A stretch of 64,000 nt of DNA from Nannochloris sp. 'desiccata'. Taxonomy: Eukaryota > Chlorophyta > Trebouxiophyceae > Chlorellales > Chlorellaceae. The position numbers were made by a program, and so were the translations under genes. Position 1 is the first letter of the stretch. Each line of letters opens with the position of its first letter. Below the pieces are notes generated by a model, which did no database searches, was not told where the DNA came from, and worked only from the letters and a program-made list of their open reading frames with translations. This document shows, piece after piece, positions 38,858 through 50,251 of this stretch. The stretch lies in assembly GCA_019044685.2 (NCBI GenBank), contig JAGTXX020000005.1, positions 558,001 through 622,000 on the forward strand, written 5' to 3'.

Positions 38858-39470
38858 TGTGATCTGCAATTCAATAGTAAAACCGCAACTCGAACCCCCG
38901 TTTGACGGGAATTGCTTCGAGGTAAAAAATTATATAAGTTTTGGGTGGTCTGAAGCCAATGGGAGACTAAAGCTGACCCCACTTGACCGTCTGTATATAT
39001 TTTTATCTCAGAATAAGAGGGTCTTCAAGTCCCTTGCACGTTTGTACGCTGAGGATGATAATTAATTTTGAAAAAGATCACTCGCACTAGCAAAGATGGA
39101 CCTGAGCGACAATACCGGCGTCAACGCATTCACTATACTTTTCAGAAAAAGTTAACAACTGCCGAATTCGCAACAATGCTGATTTTTCGAAATGCCTTTA
39201 GTAAATGGGCCACAGGCCGAGATGCTTTTCTTTGATTCCCGTGCTTGGACCCTACTTGCCCTTGGATTCTTGCTCATCGAATGCTATTGCATTGTTCTTA
39301 GAAAATCATCAGACAGCTGGTGATCGGGGCAATTGCGTGTCTCAAGTGCACAGAAAGCCTTGCAGTTCAATATATTACAAATAAATATTCCAAATTATTG
39401 ATCACAGGGTTTTACAGAAAAACATCGCATATTGGCTCGCATTGACCCATATCACATACAGATCGTCAAA
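38858..39470. promoter_or_regulatory. Divergent promoter of VTC1 and VTC4
   Basis: 613 bp separates the two start codons, consistent with co-regulation of the two polyphosphate-complex subunits. I looked for the PHR/PSR1 element GNATATNC and did not find a full match by eye. Confidence 0.5.
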
Positions 39471-42400
39471 ATGAAGGTGGGTTCGCAGGAATTGCAGCTC
39501 TCCTGAGCCGCCTGTCATGTTTCAAGATTAATTTCTAACTTAAAAAAAACTGAGCTTTTTTTCTCTATGCAGTTTGGAAAATACTTGGAAGAGAAGCAGC
39601 GGGCCGAATGGAGGGAGTACTATGTAGACTATAAATGCCTCAAAGACCTGATCAAAGCGGCTGCACGCCAACAAGAAGAAGCAGGAGTCACAGAATATTC
39701 TCCCCGCACCACGTCACTCACGGTCCAGCGAGCTATGGATAGCCGTGACAGTGCAGAAGAGGAATTCTTCAGAAAGCTTGAAGCAGAGGTAGAAAAAGTC
39801 GGTAATTTCACAGCGAAAATAGTCGAAGGTCTTCGTGAGCGGTTGTTCCAATTACAAGCTCAAGCGAAGAGCACGCTCTCACCAGAAGAGAAGGATCACT
39901 TGTTAGAAGAGGCACAACGCATTGGCGACTCTTTTCTTGATCTTGAGAAGTTTGTCAACCTGAATTACATGGCAGCGCATAAGATTTTGAAAAAACACGA
40001 TAAAAATATGCCAAGTTCTCCTTGCCGTCAATTTTATATTAGTCATCTTCACAATCAACCCTGGGTGCAAGGCAACTACTCAGATCTTCTTATGTCTCTC
40101 TCTAATGTCTACTCCGAATTGCGTGGAGATCTTCCAGCTAAGGCTGAAGAATTTGAAGATCAATACCGCTATTCAACTACCAAGTATTGGGTGAGAATGA
40201 GCGACATTTCCGCTGTCAAGCATCACATCTTACAGCACCTACCTGTGTACCAATATAGCGACGTGAGTTTAGATTTTAGGGGTGATTATGGATATGTTTA
40301 GGGATCAATGGGAAAACAATGGGTTAAATAAAAGAAATGGTCAGAATAGTGTCAAAAAAGGGCTCAGCTTATTGGCGGTGCTCTGTGTTTGATGGCAGAG
40401 GAAAGGGTTGCTCAAATAGTACTTAAGATGCTTTTTTAGGCGAGAGTAGTTGCATTAAGGCTATTTATAGCCTTGGAATATTTAGTTGGTGGTTCAAAAT
40501 ATTAAAGTTTGCGTTGGCCGGCATTAGATTGTCTCGGTCTAATAGTGGCCATCGAATGCTTATCATGATGGACCGCCTCGTGGGATCCTAAATTCAAAAC
40601 TAATTGCGTCGCTATTTCACTAACTTTCTTCTCTGCAGAGTGAATATACAGGAGATTCTCAGCTTGTTAACTCAGTCTACCTTGATAATTCATCCTTGGA
40701 GGTGTACCATGGCCGGCTTGATGAGCGGCCAACAGCACTCACCGTAAGGATCAGTTGGCAAGGGCCACAAGAGCCTACCGAGGTTTCTATTGAGCGTAAA
40801 AGCCAAAAACAGACAGGAAAGGGTTATGAAGAAATGCAAGATCGAATGACGCTGCCTGAAAATGTGGTTGTTGGGTACCTCGAGGGCGAGGTCGGTGTCG
40901 AGGTCGCAAAGGAATTTTGGCAGAGCATGGTAAGATTTTGAAATTTTGCTTTCTAGTTACTCTGCTTTTTTATTACTACCAAAAGGCATTATATTATGAA
41001 CCGATTAGGTTCCTGGTGCCCTGTCCTTTGGATTTTCTAAAAGAAAACTTGCTCTCGTTTTCCCCCTTTTATCAGGGTTTCACCTCTGATGAGGTCGAAA
41101 ACAATGTGGAACTCTTTACCGAGGTGCAGAAAGTCATCGATTCTAAGCAGTTAAAACCAATGGTTCGCACACAATATATGCGAACACTTTTTCAGATTCC
41201 TTTTGAACCTACTGTTCGCATCAAGCTCGATACTAACATCTGCATGATTAAGGAGAACCCTGAGGACGGCCCTTCTTGCACAATATCAGGACGCTGGTAT
41301 CGCGACCCTTCTGTTCCCATCCAGCGGACAGAGATTACCCGCTTTCCGCACGCCGTGCTGGAATTGAACCTTGCGTTAGAGAGCGGAGAAACTACACCTG
41401 AATGGGTTCAGGAGCTTGTAGAGTCAGGTACGTACACATTTTCTTGCAAGTTCTCGCAGGTTTTCACTAATATTCATTTTTAATCTGATTTCGTTATCTC
41501 AATTATTAATGCAGGGATGCTTACCGAAATAGATAGATTCAGCAAGCACATTCATGGCACTGCTACACTCTTCCCAGATGCGGTGCAAGCGCTTCCTTAT
41601 TGGGTAGATGACGAAAGTGTTCGCGCATCAATGCTTAGTTCCGCACCCGAGCAATCCGTCGAAGTAGCTCCGACGTAAGCGACCTTCATTCTTTCAGATT
41701 GACGAATATGCATCATTATAATTGACTCTTGTATTTCTTTCTTCGCAGGGCTCGCGACCAGCTGACTTCTCAGCAGTCCAAGCCAAGGAAAGGACAATCT
41801 AATGAAATTGATCCTCTAACTGAGCCTCTATTAGGAAGGGACACCAGCGGGTTGGAACGTTCTGGTAAGTTCATAGCTTTGTTTCTCCGCGGCAGCGTGT
41901 ATTATACATATACATATATAAGAAAAAGCTTTCGCCGTTTCTTTTGCAGGAATCGCTTATCGCCGCCGATATGCAAAACGCATGGGGCTGCTGGAGTGGT
42001 GGTTTAGTAAGCCGCCGATGGCTATTCGACCGAAAATTCCAGGCGTGGTTCAGCAGAAAATCGAGCCTAAGACTTACTTTGCCAACGAGCGCACGTTCTT
42101 ATCGTGGCTTCATATGGCATTGACTATGGGTTCTATTTCAGCAGCAATGCTGGGATTTTCTGCGACAGGCTCTTCAAAGGCCCAGGCATCGCATGATGTG
42201 GGACTCGTTGCGCTGATCCTGCTCCCTGTAGCACTGGTTATTTGCGGTTACGCACTTCTCGTTTACTATTGGCGTTCGGAAGCAATTAGGAATAAGGATG
42301 GGTTGTATTACGACGATCGTAGGGGGCCGTTAGCACTGACACTTGTCGTTATCTCTGCGCTCTCCTTTATCTTCCTTGTGAATCTGTTAGATTTTATTGA

Positions 42401-42503
42401 ACAACTTACGGAAGGCCCTCCTGAAAATGCATCTAGCTCTCCTCAAGAATGGTTCAAGTCGACTATTATTTATCAGGTACTTTATCGCATAGACACTGAA
42501 TAA
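39471..42503 (+). CDS. VTC4: VTC4-like polyphosphate polymerase (SPX-VTC-DUF202)
   Basis: Seven exons (39471-39476, 39573-40262, 40639-40929, 41076-41427, 41515-41674, 41749-41864, 41950-42503) give 722 aa, nearly identical in length to yeast VTC4. The first coding exon is only six bases and encodes Met-Lys; splicing produces the canonical SPX start MK-FGKYLEEK. The SPX domain (1 to about 150) senses inositol pyrophosphates through its Lys-rich surface. The VTC catalytic domain (about 185-500) has SVYLDNSSLEVYHGRLDE, TVRISWQG, SIERKSQ and VRIKLDTNICMI, a beta-tunnel that polymerises ATP gamma-phosphate. A C-terminal DUF202 domain (IEPKTYFANERTFLSWLHMAL) has three TM helices. It makes polyphosphate at vacuole or acidocalcisome membranes together with VTC1. 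Confidence 0.95.
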
Positions 42504-42558
42504 CATGATACGAGTTTTTGAGATTAATTAAGCAATGTAATAAACAAATAAACATTAT

Positions 42559-45500
42559 CTAAGGAACCCGTCGTCGGAAAGATTCATACACTTGTTTATC
42601 AGCATTACCTAAAACAGAGGGGACATATTTTTGAATAGCCTCGTTAAAATGCTCCATGCTCACTTCGATAGCATCATCATCGCTTTCAAGTGCGAGCAAG
42701 GCCGCTTGCTGGCATACGGCTGCTATGTCAGCACCACTGTACCCTTCTGTCCTTTGCGCTAATTGTTGAAGATTGACTTGGCTGGTGGGCATCGCCTTCG
42801 TATGAACCTGGAATATTGATACTCTTGCGTGCGTATCTGGAGGAGCAAGATACAATAGGCGATCAAACCTGCCAGGCCTTAGCAAAGCGGGATCCAAACA
42901 ATCGGGACGATTTGTAGCCGCCATAACAATCAGATCAGAAGCAGCGCTCTGCATAACAACGAAGAATTAATATTCAGCTACAGGAATAATCAGCAATAGA
43001 CAGAGACAATCTAGAATTATTGCAACGTACCTGGAGTCCATCCATTTCTTGAAGTAGCTGGCTCAAAACTCTTTCGCCGACATGGACTCCGCCGCCACTT
43101 GCACCATCGGTGCGGGAGCCTATCATTCCATCGATCTCGTCAAAGAATATTATTGAAGGGCTAGAGGCCCTTGCTCTGCGAATTAAAGATATTAAATAGT
43201 TAATATCGGTTTCAGCTAAGCATAACACACAGGCACTTACTTCTCAAAAACATTACGCAAAGCCTTTTCGCTCTCGCCAACAAACTTGCTAAATAATTCG
43301 GGGCCTTTGATAGCCATGAAATTCACATTAGCTTCCCGAGCGACGGCTTTCGCGAGTAGAGTCTTGCTACAACCTGGTGGTCCGTACAAAAGAACGCCTC
43401 TTGGAGGACTAGCTCCTATACGAGACAAAGAATCTTGAAACATGCGAGGCCATTCGACAATCTCTTTCAGCTGCTGCTTTGCATCCTCGTTGCCACCAAT
43501 ATCCTCCCATTTCACCTGAAAGAACGCAGCAGACAAATGAGATTGATTATTAAATACGCGCATAAAGCATATGTTCATACCTTTGGAGTTTCTAGAATCA
43601 GCTCGCGCAAGGCACTCGGCCGAACGATAGATTTAGCATGATTAAAGTCATCAATGGTAATCATGCAGCTCTTTATTTCGCCAAATTCAACAGCCCTTCG
43701 CAAACCTGCCATAGCAGCTTCGCTACAAAGCGCAGAGATATCAGCGCCGACAAACCCATGGGCCTCTTCAGCTAGACCTACAATATCAGCGTCATCAAGG
43801 GAATGCCGAATACCAATGAGCATTTTGCGAAGAATATCTATGCGATCCTTTTCATTGGGCACACCGACTTCAATTTCTTTATCCAGCCTTCCTGGCCGAC
43901 GCAAGCTTTCATCAAGAGCTTTTACGCGATTGGTTGCCGCTAAGACTACAACCGCGTGCCCCTTCACAGAATCGAGTTCTGTTAGCAGTGTCGTAACAAG
44001 ACGTGCTGACACAGGAGACTGGCTGCTTCCTTGACCAGAGCTTCCGCCCCTGCTAGGAGCGAGAGCGTCGATCTCGTCGATAAAAATTACGGCTGGAGCC
44101 AACGCTCTTGCTGCTGCGAAAATGCCTTTGAGGCAAGATTCAGACTCTCCTAAATACTCTGAGACGATGTCCGGCCCGTTAATAACAAAAAATGTGGCGT
44201 TAGCATCACTCGCCGCTGCTCTTGCGAGGGCAGTCTTGCCAGTTCCTGTACAGCAAAAACATAAACGGTTAACATCTTATAACAACCACCGCCGGCAAGG
44301 CAATAAGTAAATACGATAGATGCAATTTTTATTACCTGGTGGGCCATGAAACAGCACACCCGAAGGCGGGAAGAGATTATGCGCTGCAAACTTTTCGTAG
44401 CCGCGCAACGGTGCTATGACTGATTGACGCAATACTTCCATCTGCAGTGATCAAATTTAGATACGCAAATTAGAAGGTGCATAACACTAGGCTTCCGCAA
44501 GACAAAAAAAATCGATATATAACTTACTTGTGCCTCCAGCCCTCCCAAATTTGCGAGAGAAGAACCAAGGCTTCGCGCTCCTCCACTCGCTGCTTGAAAT
44601 GCTGCCTGGGCTGCTGGACCTTCATCCTCCTCGCCTAGAGCATCTGCAGCTGCCCGCTTCGCTAGATTCACGTAAGGTGGAACCTTCGACATGATATTAT
44701 CGCCCTCAATAGATGAACCACTTCTCGCAGCTATTTTCACAGTAGTCCCCGCTGTGACTTGGCTTGGATTGCCAGGTTTCCCATCGATTTCCTTCGCAAT
44801 TAATTGAATATCGAGCCCCAAAAATGGAAAGGTCACTATGTTGCCTGGCAATATGAACCGTCCTTGTAGCGTTTGCGCAGCAAGGATTTCTAGAACATCG
44901 CGTAGTTTGCCATCTAATTGCCCTTCAAGAAGAGTTAGTTAATGGGGTTTGGGTTAGAAATTAGGTTGCCGCTGCCAGGCCAGTATTGCAATAAACTCAC
45001 CTAATAAATCCTGTGCTACCTTGAGCTGCACTGAGGTGCTTCTTTCCTCTCTTCGACGATCATTTTTCTCACTTCCGGCTTCACTACCCTCACCTCGTTG
45101 CTTTTGACCTCCACTTAACTTTTTACCCGTGCTGCTCCTCGAAGTCGGCTCTTTGCTCGGCAGCCCTAGTAGGGTTGGCGTCATTTGCAACGCCGCTGAG
45201 CCGCGCATACTAGGAGGGGTTGCACGTGAACCTTGCATACTGCCACTTCTTCTTCGCTGCAGAGGGGTAGCTGGGTTGCGACTTGCAGCAGAGGACGACG
45301 GCTCTCCATTACTACTCGCTTTGGGAGCATCTAAGCTGCTCCGGTGGCCTAACGAAATAACATCTACATCAGCTGCATTAAAGCAAAGCTGAAGCTGTAC
45401 TAGAGAACACTGCTGCATACATTCTTTCTCTTTAGAAAGCTGATATAAATTAATAATTGAGCCAGGAGGGCTGCTCCCTAACATAGCACCAAGTGCCGCC

Positions 45501-45968
45501 GACACAGCAGCGGTCCCGTTCCGTAGCTTTTGGGAAGGCCACAGCTCCGCAGTGACGCAATAATCACCTAATTGACTTTTTAGATTATTCATAGAAGCTA
45601 TTTTACCGCTGAACCGATCTTGAATAGCTATTGGGCGGCCATCAGCAGTGGCCAAAGAGACCTGCAACGGGAAGGGTGAAAGCCACAACAAGTGGTTAAA
45701 CTAATGCATCGGGAGGGCCATTTTAGATTCAAAAACCCCATAACAAGACTGATCTTACCAATGCAATCGCTCCTGTTTCGCAGCGCAGTCCATATAAAGT
45801 GTCTATAGAGAGCCACAGGCGGCAAGAAGATGGAGGTGCCGTCTCAGATGAGCCGGCAAGAGACAAAGTTGCTACTGGTTTGCCTGCAGGTATCGATCGC
45901 AAATTAGCAACTGTGATGAATCATATATACATAGTTAAACACAAGTTAGACATACCTAAAGCTTCCAT
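42559..45968 (-). CDS. Tandem AAA+ ATPase, AFG2/SPATA5/CIP111 type
   Basis: Nine exons on the minus strand (45968-45956, 45910-45759, 45661-45001, 44922-44528, 44441-44336, 44245-43581, 43515-43241, 43175-43031, 42948-42559) close exactly to give 933 aa; the first coding exon is 13 nt. The N-terminal third is a CDC48-N-like region plus a Ser/Arg-rich linker. The D1 ATPase has GPPGTGKT (about 439) and [13 protein letters not shown], then [15 protein letters not shown]. The D2 ATPase has GPPGCSKT (about 709), FFDEIDGM and [18 protein letters not shown]. The GPPGCSKT Walker A is characteristic of AFG2/SPATA5 and plant CIP111. The family releases Rlp24-type factors from pre-60S ribosomes; plant CIP111 binds calmodulin. 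The 3' end lies only 55 bp from the VTC4 3' end. Confidence 0.93.
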
Positions 45969-46260
45969 TTCGCTCAATATTAGGTTTTAAAAGAGATGCA
46001 GAATCAAAGTTTGAAGATTAATTCATTAATGGCGAAATTAGCACATTCTGTCGACTCAAAATGTTTTGGATCTATTAAATATAATTTAACAATGATAAAA
46101 AATGCGGTTTAGGTGTTACTTCAGAGAATTGATATGTTGCTTATTATGTGCGGTGACATGGCCGCCAGGCTCTATCTATTTGAAATTTCATTGCTCCTTA
46201 CATCAAAAGAATTGCTTATGTTACATCCATCACGCAGTGTAAATAACACAAATAACAATA
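45969..46260. other. Short intergenic between RPP30 and AFG2-like genes
   Basis: 292 bp on a common minus-strand transcription direction: 3' UTR of RPP30 and promoter of the AFG2-like gene. No other feature seen. Confidence 0.5.
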
Positions 46261-47347
46261 TCAATCAGTTTTCATCGCTTCAGGAGCCGCTGCTTCTAAA
46301 TTTAGCAGCAGGTTGTCACTGCCCGGTTCAAACGGCTGCAGAAAGAAAAGAGAGAAGGAACTTTTAATAATTAGCCAATTTCAAAACTCTGAAGACAATT
46401 ATTGCGAAGCGTTCTCTCTGGAGAGAGATCTTTCGTCCATAAAGCTTACCCTGATAACTAAAGTCCCACGAAAAGCTTTTCTCGACTTTGCATGCTCCAC
46501 CACCGCTGCCGCATTCTTTCCAACCCCAGCATGAGCCTGTGCTTCTGACAAGCCCAAAAACGTCGCTAAATTGACTACATCATACGGACCACGTAGTTCT
46601 ATAGCTGTACGTGCTCCACTGCTGATAATAATCCCTCTGCCTCGCGTTTCTCTCGCCAAAGATTGAGCATTAGCAAACATCTGTCGTCGTGAGCCTGGCT
46701 CTCTTAATAGCGGGGCATAGAGAATTTCAAAGTACACTCCGCGTTGTAATGCTGCTTTAATCAAATCTGGTTTAAATTTATAGCTCAATCTCTTGGATAG
46801 ATCGAGCGAGATGATATCAATGTCTAGGGAATTGCATGCAAATGCAAACGCTCGTTCAGATAGAGGTTGAACAGCAAGTATATCGTACGAATTTAGTATG
46901 GTTGCGCTATTCATGGCTTCCTGAGCTATGTTTGTATCTTCTATTGGGATATTGAGGCGAGTTAACTGCAATAGTTTGCTACTGTGTACTTTAGTACTGC
47001 TAATCGTATCATCACCGTCGCCCTCTTGTTGATTGGGAGGTGGGTGACCTCGAGTTGCTGCAAGGATCTCTTCTACATCCAATTTACGAACTTTGCATCT
47101 ATTAAGCGAGGAATAAAATTGTGGTGTCAATTGATCAAGTTAGAAGGATATGTTCAGTTTATTTTGAAGCTGGCCATATAAAAAAAACTTACTTGTCGGC
47201 GACGGTGAGCTTGGTGGCAGCTTGATAAGGAGTCGCCACGTTCGCATACCCAAGCGACGAGGCGATGGAAATGCGCTCTCTTTGGGTTTCTGATTCTAAT
47301 TGTGTGTCGCTGATGCTGAGATCAGAGAACTGGTGCTTTGGTGCCAT
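46261..47347 (-). CDS. RPP30: RNase P/MRP protein subunit RPP30
   Basis: Three exons (47347-47193, 47098-46450, 46335-46261) give 292 aa. The RNase P p30 TIM-barrel core is unmistakable: SYDILAVQPLSERAFAFAC, LDIDIISLDLSKRLSYKF, ALQRGVYFEILYAPLLRE, ETRGRGIIISSGA and ELRGPYDVVNLATFLGLSEAQA. It is an essential protein of nuclear RNase P and RNase MRP, which process tRNA 5' ends and rRNA precursors. The third exon encodes a short acidic C-terminus ending in MKTD; it closes the frame and shows that this is a separate gene from the AAA ATPase downstream. The gene is divergent from the helicase gene, with 266 bp between start codons. Confidence 0.93.
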
Positions 47348-47613
47348 CGTGCATCCCTGAATTTAAAATATGTTTTTGCAGAGAGTAGGCAACCACCTTC
47401 TCAGACCATTTTGACATCAAGATATAACAGAGAGCCTCTTAGAATATTTAAATGCTATTATTTCATCAAAGTCAGCGACTTGAATAATGACTTCAAACAG
47501 AAGGCGTATTTGAAATAAAATCATGCTCCGTTATTATCCTCGCAATTTTTTCATTTCTTTAAATCTTTAAAAATCATGGAAGCGAGATAGAAAGCAAAGA
47601 AGGATTGGAAAGG

Positions 47614-49911
47614 ATGGTGCCGCCTTTGAGCACACCATTGCAATTTAAATTTGAAATTGAATCACTAATCAAAGCTTCAAACAAAAGGTTGCAATGTTCT
47701 AAATTGTCGCTGACGAGTCATAAAGTCGCTTATCAAACAAGTAAGCCCATCCAGGGAGGCCTGGCATCAAGGCAACCTAAACCATCAAAAATCGCTGCCT
47801 CCGCCTCGATTTCCTCTTCTGCTTCTTCTTCTTCTACATCCGGAGGACAGCAAACTTTAATTCTTGCAGCCAACGCTGTCCGCCAACGACTTGAAATGTG
47901 CGTCCAAGCAGAAGCAGAAGAACAACGCCAGCAATTAGAAGCAGCATACGGCAAAGCTTCTGACAAACAACTCGTCTCTCGGGGCATCGCGCTGACTGGA
48001 CTACGAGCTCGCCCTGTTGGTCGTATGCTAGGAGAATTCGTGTGGAAACTTGAAGTTGAGAATCCCAATGAACAACTACCTCGCCATAAATTTAAAGCAG
48101 GAGGAAATGTCACTATTCGCCAAATGAAAGCAAATAGATCAGAAGGCCTTGATGCATCTTTATTGGAAGTTACACCGACACATTTGTTATTAACAGTTTC
48201 CCCTAAAGTTGTGTCGAAACTGACTCAAATGTCTTCTAATATACGTTTTCGAATAGAACAAGGGATTCAGGATGTGACGACGCGTAGGCAGTTGGCTGCT
48301 TTAGCTCAGCTTGGTACTTTTTCAGAAGAGAGTCGGCGGCAGGAGAAAGTCGTTCGAGCGATATTACTAGGCTCTCCACGTGCACCAGATTTGAGCGCCG
48401 AGCCTCCAGAATGGATGAAAAGTTTCAGTTGGCAAGCAGATGCTAAAAGAGCCATTCAAGGAGCTACAGGAATTAATAAAAGTCAAAGGATGGCGATAGC
48501 AGGAGCTGTAACGCGAACATTCACAATATGGCAAGGCCCGCCTGGAACTGGCAAAACTCGTACTTTATTATCATATTTAGCATTATTATGTAGTCTGGCA
48601 TCGACATCACAGCGTAAAAAAGAGCTAGGGACCATCCTTGCTGTTGCTGATACCAATGCCGCTGCAGATAATCTATTGCAAGGTTTACTGGAGTATGGCC
48701 TTAAAGTAGTTAGAGTTGGTAGAGTAGCACAAGTTCGCAGTGAATTGCGCTATGCATGCCTTGAAGCTGTCGCTGAAAGATCTCCGTTAGGCAAAAGTGC
48801 AAGTGGACTGCGTGATCAAGCAGCAAGAATGCTCACTCAAGTACAAGAGGCAGCAGCCGAGGGCAGAGCAACAGAACGTGATGTTCAACAAACACAGCGT
48901 GAAGCCAACCGTCTTTGGGCACAAGCTGAAGCACAGCTAATTGAAGCTTCAGAAGCTGTTTTGGAAGGGTGCCAAATAGTTGTTGGCACCTGTGCCAGTG
49001 CTGGTGAACCACGACTCGCTGAGCGACAATTTCGAGTTGTAGCGATTGACGAAGCAACACAAGCTACAGAACCGTCGACATTAGTAGCGTTAACGAAAGG
49101 AGCAGAATGTGTGGTCATGGCTGGTGACCATGCCCAGCTTCCGCCTACCGTTGTTAGTCGACTAGCAACACAAAATGGACTTGACGTCTCTTTATTCGCC
49201 CGTCTACAAAATGAGGGTCTACCTAGTTTAATTTTAAATACTCAATACCGTATGCATCCTGCGATATCAGTGTTTCCTTCGCGTCAGTTTTACCAAGGAA
49301 AGATTGAATCTGGTGTGGCTGCGGAGGAGAGACCATTACCAAAAAGCTCTTCTTTTGAATGGCCTAATCCCAATTTGCCAGTGATACTTTTATCTGCTGA
49401 CGACGCTGATGAACGCGCTAGTACCGGCCCGTTAGCTGGTAGTCCTAGCAACACTGCTATCGGAGAGAGTAGTGGAGGTAGTTCATATAGAAATCCTGGT
49501 CAAGCTGAGGTCTCTGTGCGTGCTGTGCGTGGTTTGCTTTCCGACCCCACGGTAGCCTCTATTGCCATGCTAACCCCTTATAATGGCCAAGTTCGGCTAC
49601 TTAATACCCGGTTTCAAGCAGAATTTCCTGATGACGTTGATTCTGGGCGTATTATTGTCAGTAGTGTGGATGGGTACCAGGGCAGGGAAGCTGACGTCGT
49701 AGTATTCAGTACCGTCAGGTGTAATCCAAAAAGGAACTTGGGTTTCTTGGCTGATGCTCGTAGAATGAATGTAGCTATAACCAGAGCACGGAGAGGGTTG
49801 GTAGTCATTGGATCGGAACGTACTTTGGAGACAAGTTCTCATTGGAGTGCGTGGTTGAATTGGGTGAAGAAGCACAAGGCTGTTGCTGCGGCCGAGGAAG
49901 TCACTTGCTAG
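47614..49911 (+). CDS. UPF1-like superfamily 1 helicase (SMUBP-2/IGHMBP2-like)
   Basis: 765 aa, one exon, from the first in-frame ATG at 47614. The N-terminal 50 residues are poor in acidic residues and could be an organelle presequence. A helical region with RQRLEMCVQAEAEEQRQQLE precedes a beta-barrel-like domain (FVWKLEVENPN). The SF1 helicase core is intact: motif [11 protein letters not shown] (about 308), Ia LAVADTNAAADNLL, II DEATQATEP, III MAGDHAQLPPTV, IV-like LNTQYRMHP, V VDGYQGREADVVVFSTVRCN, and VI NVAITRARRGLVVIG. It resembles plant proteins annotated as SMUBP-2-like. The family unwinds DNA or RNA 5' to 3' using ATP. The exact nucleic-acid substrate is not readable. Confidence 0.92.
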   Translation: MVPPLSTPLQFKFEIESLIKASNKRLQCSKLSLTSHKVAYQTSKPIQGGLASRQPKPSKIAASASISSSASSSSTSGGQQTLILAANAVRQRLEMCVQAEAEEQRQQLEAAYGKASDKQLVSRGIALTGLRARPVGRMLGEFVWKLEVENPNEQLPRHKFKAGGNVTIRQMKANRSEGLDASLLEVTPTHLLLTVSPKVVSKLTQMSSNIRFRIEQGIQDVTTRRQLAALAQLGTFSEESRRQEKVVRAILLGSPRAPDLSAEPPEWMKSFSWQADAKRAIQGATGINKSQRMAIAGAVTRTFTIWQGPPGTGKTRTLLSYLALLCSLASTSQRKKELGTILAVADTNAAADNLLQGLLEYGLKVVRVGRVAQVRSELRYACLEAVAERSPLGKSASGLRDQAARMLTQVQEAAAEGRATERDVQQTQREANRLWAQAEAQLIEASEAVLEGCQIVVGTCASAGEPRLAERQFRVVAIDEATQATEPSTLVALTKGAECVVMAGDHAQLPPTVVSRLATQNGLDVSLFARLQNEGLPSLILNTQYRMHPAISVFPSRQFYQGKIESGVAAEERPLPKSSSFEWPNPNLPVILLSADDADERASTGPLAGSPSNTAIGESSGGSSYRNPGQAEVSVRAVRGLLSDPTVASIAMLTPYNGQVRLLNTRFQAEFPDDVDSGRIIVSSVDGYQGREADVVVFSTVRCNPKRNLGFLADARRMNVAITRARRGLVVIGSERTLETSSHWSAWLNWVKKHKAVAAAEEVTC

Positions 49912-50251
49912 CATGCTTCGAGAGAGAGAGAGAGAGGTGACTAATTAAAGTTTAGGAATCCTGAATGTAAACTTCATAATTTATATTAATGTATCTATGA
50001 TATGATATTTACTATTTAATTGGGCCATTTGTTCAATGAAAAGTTTTACTCTTTAACGGTCCTTAATATGAGTTTGGCTTGAAAAGTTCATACAGCAGTA
50101 TCGATGGCTAGTTAAAAAACCATTTTATGTGTAAGTAAGTGTGAATGCATCGCGTTTTCGATGAAATTAGAAATAAAGCAAAAAACAATGAACAAAACAA
50201 CTTTTCCCTTCTTGTGACCGTCCAAACTCTCTTCTAGGGTATTGATGAACC
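49912..50251. other. Convergent intergenic (helicase / USP10-like)
   Basis: Tail-to-tail gap with both 3' UTRs; it starts with a short (GA)n run at 49919-49937. No gene seen. Confidence 0.5.

Noticed and set aside
38859..39065. Small ORF in the VTC1-VTC4 intergenic region
   Set aside because: It starts at a non-ATG-supported site in promoter sequence, has no domain and no splice support.
39567..39572. VTC4 start at the ATG at 39567 (protein MQFGKY...)
   Set aside because: That ATG is part of the splice acceptor TATGCAG. The upstream six-base exon ATGAAG gives the canonical SPX start MKFGKY.
42559..47347. A single gene spanning the AAA ATPase and the RPP30 exons
   Set aside because: A third RPP30 exon (46335-46261) ends in a stop in frame, and the ATPase has its own ATG micro-exon at 45968-45956 that closes in phase.
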